NCBI GenBank assembly: GCA_033439765.1
Contig: JAULSN010000012.1
Coordinates: 806,001 to 870,000, forward strand
DNA: 64,000 nt
Reading direction: 5' to 3'
Source: Lasiosphaeria ovina
Lineage: Eukaryota > Ascomycota > Sordariomycetes > Sordariales > Lasiosphaeriaceae
Shown: piece by piece, positions 43,375-55,100 of the stretch
How the letters are laid out: each line of letters opens with the position of its first letter
Numbering within the stretch: position 1 is the first letter of the stretch
Program-made: the position numbers and the translations under genes
The notes under the pieces: model-generated
Database searches by the model: none
The model's input: the letters and a program-made list of their open reading frames with translations, nothing else
Told to the model about the DNA's origin: nothing

Positions 43375-44292
43375 ATGGCGTCCGGTAGCACCTCCTCCAA
43401 CTCGAAGGACAAAACCGTCCCCGCCCCGCGAACCTCCTGGAAGGACTGGGTGAAGGATAATTTTCCTCTCGACGACGAGGATGACGAAAGCGATAGAGAA
43501 GACCTTGGGCTGTATCTTTGCCCGAAGAAATGGCCAAGCACCGAGCAGGCGCGGAACTGGAGTTTCGACACTCCTCACCCCGACCATTACGCCGACGCAG
43601 ACGAAGCGACAGCAAGCCCGCCGAATTCGCCAAGCCCAGAGCAAGGCGAAGAGGAAGAGAATGGGGAGAAGGCGGGCGAGTACTCGATATTTGGGGGTAT
43701 GACGCCAAGAGACCCGCAGTCGATGGATGACAGCGAGCTCGCCTCCCCTACGGGGCATTTGAACATCGAAGACTTGAGCGAGTTCATAAATGACGATGAC
43801 GATGAGGAGTCCGCCCAAGAAGCGTCGTCCACCGCACGCCTCACCCAGCACCTGCCCAACGGGGCAAAGCCGGTTCCTCGCATCGTCGCGTCGAGCCTGG
43901 ACGTGGCCAGCTATCTGGCGGTCAGCAAGGGCGACTGCCCAACCGACCCATGCCGCTTCGCCTTCTCAAGGCTGGATGGCAGCACATACTTTAAGATGCC
44001 AAAAGTTGTCTTCTACCGTTGCGACGACGATGAAAACAATGAGACAGACTTGGCGGAGAATGTATCCGGCATCCACTATTACTCCAGCACTATCGACCCT
44101 ACTATTGCCGAGAAGCTGGCACAAAAATCAGCCCAACACACACTGTACGGTGTGCGTCGCGGCGGCCAGCGCGGGCGCTTGCCGTACCCGCCGTGCCAGT
44201 ACAGCGACCCAGTCAAAGCTGAGGAGTTGGAACAGGAGCTAAAGAATTATCTCCTGGAGGTGGAGGGTGACTACCGCAAGGATTGGGTGTGA
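43375..44292 (+). CDS. Acidic hypothetical protein, 305 aa
   Basis: Single exon starting MASGSTSSNSKDKT; the context GAGATGGCG is good, and the upstream in-frame extension looks like leader. The protein is strongly acidic and mostly disordered in its first half (DDEDDESDRED, EEEENGEK, NDDDDEESAQE). A more ordered C-terminal half includes RIVASSLDVASYLAVSKGDC, DGSTYFKMPKVVFYRC and a basic RRGGQRGRLPYPP segment, ending ELKNYLLEVEGDYRKDWV. There is no signal peptide or membrane segment. I do not recognise the family. Low-complexity acidic regions suggest a nuclear or cytosolic interaction protein, but that is inference. Confidence 0.75.
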   Translation: MASGSTSSNSKDKTVPAPRTSWKDWVKDNFPLDDEDDESDREDLGLYLCPKKWPSTEQARNWSFDTPHPDHYADADEATASPPNSPSPEQGEEEENGEKAGEYSIFGGMTPRDPQSMDDSELASPTGHLNIEDLSEFINDDDDEESAQEASSTARLTQHLPNGAKPVPRIVASSLDVASYLAVSKGDCPTDPCRFAFSRLDGSTYFKMPKVVFYRCDDDENNETDLAENVSGIHYYSSTIDPTIAEKLAQKSAQHTLYGVRRGGQRGRLPYPPCQYSDPVKAEELEQELKNYLLEVEGDYRKDWV

Positions 44293-44301
44293 GTATGAGT
44301 G

Positions 44302-44340
44302 TAGGGTTAGGGTTAGTCACTGTCCTACGTGGGACAGTGA
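44302..44340 (+). terminator. TTAGGG pair and perfect 9-bp hairpin after the acidic protein gene
   Basis: TAGGGTTAGGGTTAG (44302-44316) is followed at once by TCACTGTCC-TACGTG-GGACAGTGA (44317-44340), 10-50 bp after the stop. A role in 3'-end formation is only a guess; TTAGGG words also bind Tbf1/TRF-type factors in fungal promoters. Confidence 0.4.
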
Positions 44341-45723
44341 AGTGGTTATCGAAGTGATCGGAATAATTAGTTAGAGGATGTATATTCGGACCGTCAAAGA
44401 CGTCATTTCCTGTGCCTTACCGCCGCGGCCGCCGCGAGCTGTGAGGCCATTCATAGTTCGTTGTGCCTGCGCAGTGGCGTTGTCCCTAGTGTTTTCCTGG
44501 TCCCTGTTGTCTTCCTGGTTGCCAGCGGAAAGCAGGTGAGTCTTTGCGGCAGTCTCAACACCATCCGCACCCACTTGGACACATTTAGAAAGCTGGGAGC
44601 TGGCGCCTATTCTCTGGAACACTTCTACGACTGCCCTGACCGTCGTACGTTCAACTCTCTCGTCTTTGGAGGGCCCGTGGACGGCGAGCGCGACGAGGGA
44701 GACGAGGCTCTTATGTTCGATCTCTGCAGAGAGTTTCGAGGTCCCCGCGAGGGCATGTTCAGCTACTGGCCGTCCCCTGCTCTAGGCTAATGCCCTCCCA
44801 CTGTGAGAGTTGACGGCGTATGTAAGGGTTGAGGCCCGAAGCCCGGCTAGTCGATGTGGGCGTTGGAGCAGGCGGTGCCGTGGGTGCCGGAGCTGCCGTG
44901 GGAGCCGGAAAAATTAGTTAATTCATTGTTTTCTGCGGAGATCTTCGCTTTATGCTTCGTCTATATAATGTGGAAATGGATGGTGAGTGACTAAGACTAT
45001 ACCTTCCTGAATCGTGGTAATTATATAAATATGAGCCATACTTGTAAGTGTGCTGTGATGATGATAATGCGAGATTTAGAAATAAGGGGGGAGTTACAGT
45101 CCCGGCTATATATAGACCTAATTACGCAGCATCTTTCCCAAAAATATATAATAATATACAAGAGGGCAGCACAGTCTCGCTTGCCATGCTTGTCAAACGA
45201 TGTGTTTTTAACAATATTTGCGAGTGCACGACACTTAAGTCGAGGGATGAGTCAAAGGACAAATATGGCCGTACAATATGCCAAACACTAACATCTGGGA
45301 GCTTGATGAGAACCCAGGCTTACCAGGGATTTGATGTCTTTGGATTGTAGATGCTCGAACTATAGATATATACCGAAAAGCATAGAAGAATCCTTCTTCA
45401 GGCCATAACGTTCCGGTTTAATGACTGTCGACCAAATCCGTGTTTTGCGTCTCTGCGCTGGCTCTGCCGATGCCGACATGGACATTACCAGGTTCCCAGG
45501 CGGCACCGCGTAGAGGTGCAGAGTCCGACTTCGCCGCCCTCCCCCCTCTTGCGGAGGGACCGGCAAGGGAGTCATGTCCGTAGACAATCATCCCAAGCTT
45601 TCCACGCCCATCTTCCCCTTATCGAAAGAAATTGTCGGCCGCCTAACAGGCCAGCATCACGCCGCCACCGCCGTCCCGGCGGCGGTCATGGTCGAACGGC
45701 CAGGCTAAACATGAGATGAGGCA
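44341..45723. other. Spacer with ambiguous overlapping frames
   Basis: Between 44395 and 44790 both strands are open for about 110-130 codons with no motif, so strand and coding status cannot be decided. The remainder is AT-rich with short frames. Confidence 0.45.
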
Positions 45724-46089
45724 TTAGCAACGTATCGAAAAGCATATTAGATGTGCCTCAGGTATGTGACGGGGATAAGACGGTGCCGTGAGGGAGAATA
45801 ACAGAGAAGAAATCAACGTACCCTCGACGCGGCACGTGGCACGGCTAGCACGGCGTGCAAAAAACCGGCCCAGGGCCAAGACAACGCACAGGAGCGCATC
45901 GGGCGGCAAATCCGCCAGCTGGTCCACGGCCGCCTGCACCGAGAGCAGCGCCTGCTCCAGCACGCCGTATCCAAGCGCGCGCCGCATGTGCTCGAGGTCG
46001 GCGGCGAGGCCGACCAGCACAGCATGCAACGCCCGGCCCCCGTCGCGAGCGACGAGGGGCGACTGCTGCCGGCCGCCGACGCCGTCCAT
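45724..46089 (-). CDS. Small hypothetical protein or gene remnant, up to 121 aa
   Basis: A GC-rich island in AT-rich DNA encodes MDGVGGRQQSPLVARDGGRA from 46089. A helical, Ala/Leu-rich stretch (LEHMRRALGYGVLEQALLSV, then LPPDALLCVVLALGRFFARR) follows. GTACGT near 45823 could be a donor, in which case the last 30 residues are intron. The helical pattern resembles the C-terminal parts of some fungal regulators, but I cannot name a family. It may be a fragment of a lost gene. Confidence 0.35.
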   Translation of the reverse strand: MDGVGGRQQSPLVARDGGRALHAVLVGLAADLEHMRRALGYGVLEQALLSVQAAVDQLADLPPDALLCVVLALGRFFARRASRATCRVEGTLISSLLFSLTAPSYPRHIPEAHLICFSIRC

Positions 46090-48732
46090 GGAAGATATTC
46101 TCTTTTTTATTAAACAAAAAAAAGAAAGGAAAAAAAAAAATCGAAAATCGAAAAAAAGGAGGTGTGGCCGTCTGGTGCGTCGATAAGTTAGCAATCGGAA
46201 TGTTATTCGTCTTGTACATGTGCCGAGAGAGCTCTTCCGCCCTATAATCTTCGAATAGGGGAGGTTGATGTGGATTATATGCGTGTCTCAAGCCTCTTCC
46301 GCAGCGAACGACACATGTCGCCAAGAATTTTGCTCCACGGCTGCCTTTAATATAATCAGCTGGGAGGAGGTTTGCGCCACAAAAGTAATCCGCACCAATC
46401 TCCCCTATTCCAGAGATTATACGGTATCGCTTTGAGCAAAGGGAAAAAGGGTTTGCCAAATCTGCAGCGCGATGTCAAGTCCACTGGCTTGGAGAAGAAG
46501 GGGAATAAATTATTCCAAAGAGAAAGGCCAGGGGGTAGGGAGGGGGTATTCGGAGGTTATCAACGGCAGAGCAACTGAAGGGTCTTGGGAGATCACCGAA
46601 GCCGGTGCGGGGGCTGGACGAGGCGCTCTGCTCGCCAGTCCAGTATCTGGCGCGACCGGCGGCGGGAAGGCAGTCAAGTGAAATGAAAGAAGCTTAAACG
46701 GCAACACGGCTCTGCCGCTGTGATGCTGGTATTGGTGCTCTCCAAAGACTGGGTCTGGCACGGCAGGTTCCCTCGGAAAGGCGGGAATGAAAAGGGAAGA
46801 AGCCGCGAGGGGCAAGGTAAGCTGTGAGTGCGTCGGAAAGGAATGAAGTGGTGCTGCTGCCTATAACTGTGTGCATAGATGGCTTTCAGAGGGGAAACGA
46901 TCGTGATGATGGATGGAAAAGGGAAATTCCAAGCCGCGTGTGCGAGGCAAGGAAGGACTTGTAGCAAGGAGCAGGGAATATGCTGAGTGGAAGACGGCGA
47001 TGATGATGAAGATGATGATGATCGGCCGTCGCAGGAAATATCCTTGCGGTAGGGGATTCGAGAGTGAGGGCATCAAGATATTACCTACCGTTCTGCTGGT
47101 ACGAGGTCGGCCGAGGAAAGAAGAGAAGAGAGAAAGAGTCGATTTTCTTTCCTGTGTGTGGATTTATCTATCGACCTAAACGGTGGGTCCGGCTGGCAGC
47201 AGCAAGTTCGGACGACAACGACGAGTGGAGAAGACTTTCTTTCTGCAAAATGGAAGGCAAGGCCATGAAGTAGGCTATGGCCATTGGCTTCAAAACTCGA
47301 GCCCAGGTTTTCTATGCCAGTACGAGAGAGACTCTATGGGTGAGGATGCTGGCGCGGGCCAGATACCGGCTTCTATTCAACGATACGACAGACCAAGTCC
47401 TACAGGGAAAAAACCGCAAACAAAGACCACTCAGGTGGGTCTCCGTGCTCAGGCACGTCATTTCACAGCTGGAACAGCTTGAACCGCTGTTCAGGCCCGC
47501 ACTTTGATAGGTAGCCGGTCGGCTCGATCGCCAGCCGGGTAAACGTCTCAGCGTTTGACGCGGTTCTGAAGTGGACGTGTACGCCTCCCTTCCATAGATG
47601 TACGACACGGTGCCATTACGGACTTTCTTAAATAGGTAATTAATTATACGTCCAGGGCCTTTAACTTTAATTCAAATTTCTTTACCCCTCATTTCATATC
47701 CAAATCACCATGCTCTTACTGTTGACCCAATATATAGCTGCTGGGCGGGCTCATCGTCGTTCCGTGAGTTTCGAAGACAAACTGCCATGCCCGGAGAGTA
47801 GCTTACACAGCCACGCCCACAGACACCTGTCCGGAAGTATGGCTGGGATTGCTTGGAGCGGTTTGCCCTCATTCGCACTGCTTGCCCTTGGGACGGCTGC
47901 GCTGCGTGTCTTGTCTGGTCACGTAAGACGGAACGCTATTTCGGTACCGATCAGTGGGTGAAGGTGTGCACGATGTTCCCATCTCGTCATCCGGGTCTAC
48001 CTGGGTGAAGTCTCGAAGGTGCTTGGCGAGCTGCCTCCGAACCCAGAAGAAGCAGTTCAATTTTAGGGGGTGAATCTTTCTGCCTCGTGCAGTTCGTGGT
48101 TCATAATTGCTTGGTCAAGGACGGGAGATCCTGACTTTAGTGACCAATGTGGGTTCGTGATTCGGCTCCGGTTTCAGCTGGGATGGGGCTGCGAACCAGA
48201 AATGGGCAATCACTTGGTATCTCAGTTCTCAAACACTCTCACCTATAACAGAAATCGGCGCTCGCAATGATGAAGATTTGACAGGTAATTGCTGAGTAAC
48301 TATCAAGCTGCCCTCCCTATAATAATTAGAAATTACCATCCATCTGTAGTTCGCATACGAGATCTAGATATTGTACTTTGCTCCACTGCCGTAGTTCCGC
48401 AACCAGGAGGATGTTTGAGAGTCCTCTATACGTAGGCACTTTCCCTTTAGTTGCCTGGCGGTCCCGGAAGGTCTGGACCCTTCATGGTTGATCGACCGCC
48501 AATCAGCTACGGTATCTCATGTTTGCCTGCACTGTTGACGTGGCCCCCATCCGCAGCCAGAGGCAGTGCAGTCAGGTGACATGTGTTCAGGTTCAGCTCG
48601 AGCGGGGTCGACTTCAGAGCCGGGAGCCTCATCACCACAAAAGCTATCGACACATACAGCAGAAGGACCGACATCAACCATACTCATCGGGCTCATCAAG
48701 CTCATCGAGTTCATCGTTTGACATCGGCATGC
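46090..48732. other. Gene-poor spacer with A/T runs and one duplicated segment
   Basis: Contains A-rich tracts (46111-46160), the second copy of the 41.36-kb segment (46636-46676), a GATGAT tract near 47000, and CTCATC-type repeats (48685-48720) just before the ankyrin gene. No gene is supportable. Confidence 0.5.
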
Positions 48733-50387
48733 ATAGATCCTGTTACGATTTTCGGACTGGTCAGCACCTGTGCTGGCCTGGCTGGCCGAGCAGTCTCGGC
48801 GGCGTCTAGCCTGGATGGCTTTATCGAGAGCTACCGCAATGCCGACCGTTCGGTGTCCAGCCTCAAGACCATGGTGCAGGTCTTCGGCGTGTATCTCGAA
48901 CAGCTCCAGCAGTGGCTTAACCGGGGAACTACCGTGTCGACGAATTTGAAAAGCATAATCCAGTCTTCGCTCGAAGACTTTGCGATCGTCCTCGCTGAGC
49001 TCGAGGAGCATGTCGACAAAGCCAAACCCGCTGAAGGCGAGGCCAAAGTCAGCGTCATGGCCAAAATCAGTCACCTCTGGAACCAGAACGCGCTCCAAAA
49101 GGAAGAGCAGAGGCTCAACTCGCAACTCCAGACCGTCGGTCTCCTCATAAGTCTAGTCCAGCTGTTCGTGCTCTTTTTCCCAACGCCGCTACGGCGACCC
49201 TCTTTGGATATGTCTCCTAACAAGTCGCCAGGAATAATGTTACAAAGCAGAGCGCCAAGATGCAGGATGTAAATGCCATGGAAACGCTTCAGAAGAGCGC
49301 CGACGACGCCTCAGAAATCCGGGCCTGGAAGGAATCGACAGTTCGGCCTGGAGTGGCCCAAAACAGTGTTACAGCCACAAGCCCGACTCCCTCTTCCGAG
49401 ACATCACCGGCACAAGGAAAAGCTGCCAACTCCCTGTCGATGACCCTCAAGTCGCTGTGGTGGAAACGAACAGAGAAGGGCCGTCGGCTTGCTGCAGAGC
49501 TCTGCCAGGCTTGCGAGCTCACCGACACTGAATGGGCCCGAAGTCTACTCGAGAAAGGTGCCTATGTGAACGGATATGATATTATCAAGCAATCAAGCTA
49601 TCTTTCTAACCCTCGACCCCTCGAGATAGCGTTGGAGCGCGGTACAACCCGGCATCTCCCCAAAACCCTCGATCTGGTTCAACTTCTCGTCCATAGTGGC
49701 GCCAAAATCAACACACCCAACGGGAATTCGCTACTACACCTCGCCTGCTGGAACATGGCGCGTTCCGGCGAGATTCTGAAGTATCTCTTGTCCCAAAATG
49801 CCAAAGTGGCAGAGATAAGACCCGCATCGAGAATCTCCGAGGACCGCTCGAGAGACCGTACGTTTGCCTCGGTATCCCCCTTACACATCGCGAGGGGATC
49901 CGATGCAAATATCCTTCTCCAGCACGGCGCAGACGTCCGCGCACTGGATGATATCGGCAGAACGGCGCTATTCTGGACCTTCAGTAGCGGATTCCCAGAT
50001 CTCGAGGCCATGGCGGCCAATATCTCCCACGGCAGTCCCGTCAACATTCAAGATAAGCACGGAGATACCCCCCTCCACTCCTGGGCCAAGTGCCTCGCGT
50101 TAGCTGCCCCCCCTCCTCAGACTGGATTCTCCGAAGCCACGGTGAAGAATCTAAAGAAAAGACTGGATATTTTTCACGATGCCGCTAAGCAATTGCTTAC
50201 ATCAGGAGCGCATACCGATATTAAAAACAACGAAGGCAAAACGGTTATTGACTTGGTCTTAAGCAGCGTTGGAAAGGTGGACTGGAGGGAGGCTGCAGTC
50301 CGGAAAAGAATTGACAAGATTGGTCGTTCACTGGGGATTGACGACCAATTGACTAACTCGATGTTTCCTGAGTGTAGGTCCATGTAA
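48733..50387 (+). CDS. Helo-like/NLR-type N-domain with ankyrin repeats, ~528 aa, start codon doubtful
   Basis: Exon 1 is 48733-49163 and exon 2 is 49232-50387; the 68-bp intron has GTTCGT, TCCTAAC and CCAG. The N-terminal domain reads DPVTIFGLVSTCAGLAGRAV followed by long helices, as in the fungal N-domain found on NLR-like and ankyrin proteins of heterokaryon incompatibility and innate-type recognition. The C-terminal half has about five degenerate ankyrin repeats: LLVHSGAKINTPNGNSLLHL, VSPLHIARGSDANILLQHGA, HGDTPLHSWAK and LLTSGAHTDIKNNEGKTVID. The codon where MDPVTIFG should begin is ATA, and no other in-frame ATG is upstream. The gene may be dead, start at a small unseen exon, or use a non-ATG start. 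Confidence 0.75.
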
Positions 50388-51059
50388 TCGTGGGATAATT
50401 CGGGGTTTCATTCCTTTGTCTAACATTATTTGTATTATTACTCCCTCTCGCTGTGGCCCTTCCTGGCATGACTGGAGGAACAGACTGACCAGCATAACAT
50501 TTAATGACATGGTGTTTTTCCTTGGTGTCGCGGCTCGCCTTTGTAGAGGTGAACAAAAAGACCATACAACACTCCCATCACGGTTCACCAGCGAGCGACC
50601 TGTGAATCTCTCGATGCTAGGCGACTCAACATCAACCATCTCGTTCCGATCACATCAGGAGAACAAAGTAAACCACAAGCAAGGAATATATGAGATTTAT
50701 TCGCAAATAGATAGATGCATTAGCATATAATCGGGTATCTCATGTAGGACGTGGAAACCAAAACTCCTTCCCCAACCCCATGTAATGAACACCCCAACGC
50801 CGATTTCGCTATGCATCCCAGGTCCTTGCAAGCTTTGAAGAAGCATGCACACAACGCTCAAGACAGCCTAAAAAACTCCTATGCCTGCCCCATAAAGAAG
50901 TAATGAGGCCATTGTTCATCCTTGCCTGTGCTCACGGCACCCTCCATCCTACCCGCCAGCACAAAGAACCCGAGACCAACCCAGCACCAACAACCCTTGG
51001 CCAGAGCAAAAGACCTCGGCCAGAGCACCCCGCCAACCACAACTCGGCACGCAACAAGC
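50388..51059. other. Convergent 3' regions, no gene seen
   Basis: Lies between the ankyrin gene (plus) and the RRM-like gene (minus). AT-rich, with no motif. Confidence 0.6.
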
Positions 51060-52130
51060 CTAGATCATGCCACAGTCGTCCTCGCCGTACAGAACGGTTA
51101 CCTCCGGCATGTCGATGTACTTCTTGCGCAGAACCATGGCCGCGGCCTGCGCCTGGCCGCTGAACTTGGCGAAAGCCCACACGACCGTTCCGCGATCGCC
51201 CGCATAGTACTCGCCGACCTTATCAGTCTGGTAGACGATGTTGGCCTCGATGAGCGTCCGGATGTTGGAGATGTTGGCGATGTCCCTCGGCCCGTCGATG
51301 TACAGCACCCGCGTGTGGAAGTTGCCGCGGCGGCCCTCGGGCTGCTCCAGCGCGCCGATGCGGTCCCACAGGACTTCCTTCACGCGCTTGCCGTTGACGT
51401 GGAATCCTGCCGGGCCGTTGCCGAGCGTGTGCAGGGCGAGGGCGGGCGCGTGCTTGAAGAAGACGATGCGCACGCCCGGGCTAAGGCGCTCGGTGGCGCC
51501 GGGCATGAGGCTGACGTTTGCGACGCGGCCCATGGGATAGTTCTTCCGCAGCGCGTTGAAGACATCCTTGATCGTGGTGCCGAACGGGAGGCCGGGGATC
51601 CAGACGGCGCAGTTGACGTCGGCAGGGACGGGCACCTTCCGCTCCTTGACCGAGCCGCGGTAGTTCTTCGGGACGCCGCGCTCCTCGCGCAGCGCCACCT
51701 CTTCCGCCGTGAGCGGGCGCGGGCCGTCCGTGGCCTGGTTCATCGGCCGGTAGGCGCCGGCAGTGTTTCGTCCACCCCGACCACCGCCGCGGTGACCGCC
51801 GCCACGAGCATTGCCGGCACCGGCACCACGACCAGCACCAACACGCGCGTCGCCAGCGCCACGACCACCGCCTCGCGCGGCTACGGCCACGTCGATGACG
51901 CGGGCAGGAGGAGGAGGAGGGCCGCCCAGAACACCAGACGCCACGCGGGCCCAGCTCGACGCGGGAACGCCGCGGCCGACCGACGCAGTGCCTGGCCAGG
52001 CAGGACCGGGCACCACCGCCATCGCAGCGGCGGCATCAGAATAAGCCCCCGCGGGCGCAGCGGCGACAGCAGCCCACTGTGTGCGGCGGCTGCCGCGGCC
52101 GTTGCCGTTTCTATTAGCGGCCTTGTCCAT
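51060..52130 (-). CDS. RGG-rich RNA-binding protein with RRM-like C-terminal half, 356 aa
   Basis: Single exon from MDKAANRNGNGRGSRR at 52130. Residues 1-60 are Ala/Pro-rich, and residues 85-125 are an RGG/GGRG tract (ARGGGRGAGDARVGAGRG, HRGGGRGGR), a usual RNA-contact and methylation region. The C-terminal half has two RRM-like units. The first starts NCAVWIPGLPFGTTIKDVFN and runs to the ALHTLGNGPAGFHVNGKRV helix-strand. The second starts TRVLYIDGPRDIANISNIR and runs to GTVVWAFAKFSGQAQAAAMV. The aromatic RNP residues are only partly conserved. Its role is probably mRNA binding, nuclear or cytoplasmic. Its 5' leader has a copy at 30.65 kb. Confidence 0.82.
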   Translation of the reverse strand: MDKAANRNGNGRGSRRTQWAAVAAAPAGAYSDAAAAMAVVPGPAWPGTASVGRGVPASSWARVASGVLGGPPPPPARVIDVAVAARGGGRGAGDARVGAGRGAGAGNARGGGHRGGGRGGRNTAGAYRPMNQATDGPRPLTAEEVALREERGVPKNYRGSVKERKVPVPADVNCAVWIPGLPFGTTIKDVFNALRKNYPMGRVANVSLMPGATERLSPGVRIVFFKHAPALALHTLGNGPAGFHVNGKRVKEVLWDRIGALEQPEGRRGNFHTRVLYIDGPRDIANISNIRTLIEANIVYQTDKVGEYYAGDRGTVVWAFAKFSGQAQAAAMVLRKKYIDMPEVTVLYGEDDCGMI

Positions 52131-55100
52131 TTTCTTTTATTTATATGTATGCGATATATAGATTGATGTTGGTCGCCAAAAAAATAAAAGCCAATACCCG
52201 GCGGAAGTACGAAGCACAAGTCTAACAGGAGTGGTTTGTCGGATCCGGCTACAACTTGTTTATATATATAAAATATATATAAACAACAAATTGTCCGCCG
52301 GTGATGTGGCGGAAGAGGCGGAAGAATGCGTCGAAGGCCCAGGCAGGCGACCAGATGACTGCTATGCTTGAAACTTGACATTAGCACAGGCTCATAAAAC
52401 AAAATGCTAACATGAGACGGTAATGCCTGCGTACCTGGGAGAGGAAGTTTGGGCGGTGGTGGACGGGTTACGCGTACCTCTTTTCCCGAGCCGGAGAGTT
52501 GTGCCACGGAGGCAGCTGCAGGAACGCGCGCGAGAGAAGGGTGAAGTTTACTGGTCTGTCCAAGCGAGTGTTAGCTATCAATAGATGCTTGAGGCCTCGA
52601 TGGTTTGAACGAGGCGGTGCCAACGGACGAGCCTTGATTAATTGGGGAGCTGGGAGAGCTTGCTGAGGAGGGAAGGGGGTTTATATGTGCCGCTGCTGCG
52701 ACCATGAGGATCCGATCTAGGAAGGGATAGTCACGCGGACTAAGTCTTAACTTCAGACTATTGTCATGAGTCACTGCAGGAGGTTGGCGATAACAAGGAA
52801 GTGGCGGTCAAGAGGTTGGCAGAGGCTCACGAGGCTTGATACTGCGAGGCATCATAAGGCATATGACGAGATTATCTCGTGAAGGCTATCACAAAGCATG
52901 CCGATGACCTCATAGTAGATAGGGTAAGGCAGGAGGGGTTGCGGGGAAGGGCAGCCCTGGCCTTGGTATGCGAGTGCGAGTGCCAGTGCGAGTGCGAGGT
53001 GAAGATAGACTGACTGCTAAAGGGAAAAGACGGTGGTCCGGGGTGTTGACCGCGACCTTAATTTGGAACACCGGTACCAAGGAAGCCTGGTTGTGCTCAA
53101 GGTCGAGGAATACCGAGCTGAGCGGCGAGGCGAAGTGGGCTTTGAGGGCGGGGTTAGCATAGGAAGACACTAGCAGCCAGGAGAGGAAGAGCGAGGCTAT
53201 CTCCAACCGCTCCAAAGTGCGAGGCCACGATTGATAGGGCAAGGCAATTGCAGAAGCAAGCGTGTTGCCTCCTTCAGTTGGAGCACTCGCGGGTTGCTTG
53301 GACACAGGCGACCATGGCAGCGAGGGGGGAGCGCGCGATAACATGGTGAGCATAGGAGATGCTTTACTTACTGAGACGACGAGAAGAAGGTAATGATACT
53401 TTTGTACGAGGGAGTATACGAGCAATAAGCCAAAGCAAAAGGCAAAGCAAATGCACAGAAAAGAAACCGCAGTGTGAAGTTTTGAAAAAGTTCTAGGAAG
53501 GAGGGTTGAGGGTTGAGAAAAATATTTATGGACAGGCCCGACCCACAAAGCTTTTTGAGCCCCCCATATCTGGAAGTTACCAGCTAAAGCGATAAACGTC
53601 TGATGTTTCCGGCTTCCTTGCTGCCCTTCCAGCGATAACAACGGCCACTCATGTATCTATCGAGGGGCCGGCTGTCTGCCTCAGGCACTTGCGGGTGGTC
53701 AGCAAGAGCGCCCGAGAGCGTAGCAGGGAGACACCGGGACGATGGATATATATCTTGTTTTCAAATATGTACATATATTCTGAGTAATATGAGCCTAATC
53801 AGTCAAACACGCCCTGATATCACGTCGAATGCTACAAACCCGGAGCTCTGCATGAGTCTAGTTCTTACAGGCTTGCAGCAACGATGGCCCGCAAACAGTA
53901 GGCCGCGGGGACCGCGATCGTAGCTAGGATATGCTCATCTACATTACTTCCTACACTATAAAGTTCTCCATACCTATATGGCTATGGTGCCATTTGTTGT
54001 AGACTTCGTGGCTACGCCTGTGACGGCTCCGCGAGTACCATTGCGGCGACCGACGAGTACAGAGAGGCAGGCGAGGGGGGCGGGGAGGGGGACCCAGCAG
54101 ATACCGAAGGGATTCTGCTCAGTATGCTCAAAAGTAATAACATGTGCGTGGGGCGAAGCCTGCAAGATTCTCTTTGGGGGGGTCGCGTCGGCAGATCGTG
54201 CTGGGCAATGATCGGCCTGCGGAACAAGGCCTAACAGAGCTTTGCCTAGTTATGAGTCGTGTTACAGAATGATTTGCTAGAATGACGATGACCAGATCTA
54301 CTGTGGCATCTTGCCCTACACTTCGCTTCGGGTCCAATAAGTTCTTGGAGGGTGACTAGCAAGGCGGCCACCGTACAGCGGTCATCTCCTGACTACACCC
54401 GAAGTATCATCACCTATGGTGCCTGGAGCGGTAAAGCGGGGATCCAGTGAACCAGCCCTACGGTAGCTCGGCGAGGGCAAAGGGTTCGAGCGTGGTATGT
54501 TCTCGAACAGCGCTGGCTGAATGGCTACACATACAAAGACAGCCCTACAAGCCACTAAAAACACAGAAACAAGGGCCCTGGAACTTTCTCCAGTCAAGGT
54601 GGCCATGGTCCCAGGAATCCAGCCTAAAGGGGCAAATTAAATGACCAAGTACCAGAAGCCTGGTTTCCCTTCGTAAAATAATGTACTGATAAGATAAAGT
54701 AACGTTACCCGATCATTGGACCGCCAAGTAGGCGTGCCAGTGTGTAGAATGTCTGCTATTAGCAGCCTACCTTGCTTCCGCAGCCTTGTTTTCTCACATA
54801 TCCAAATACCCCGCCAGCTCCAACATTTCCCTCTTTTCCAATCGGAAGTTCTGCTTCAAAGCTAGAATGCATTCATTTTGAATCGCTTTCACTCTACACT
54901 TCTCGAGATCTTGGATTGATTCAACATTACGTCTCCAAACGAAGACTCACCCTGTTGATCTGACCCCCCTACCCTGCAGATCTTCAGAGACCTTGAACAC
55001 GAACTGGATGAGGCTCAAGTCAGTCCGTTTCAATCCTGCTTATGCGGTACATCGACTTTCTTTTAAACTTCTTCCATTCGTTAACTAACCAGAAAATTAA

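Noticed and set aside
44302..44316. Chromosome end or internal telomere array
   Set aside because: Only about two TTAGGG units, with genes on both sides.
44395..44790. Open frames on both strands of the same 400 bp
   Set aside because: Neither strand has a recognised motif, and the minus frame has no ATG start, so I could not choose.
52910..53641. 243-codon minus frame with hydrophobic segments
   Set aside because: Hydrophobic stretches are irregular, the C-terminal half is a Pro/Arg/Thr repeat from GAGTGC-type DNA, and no family is recognisable.
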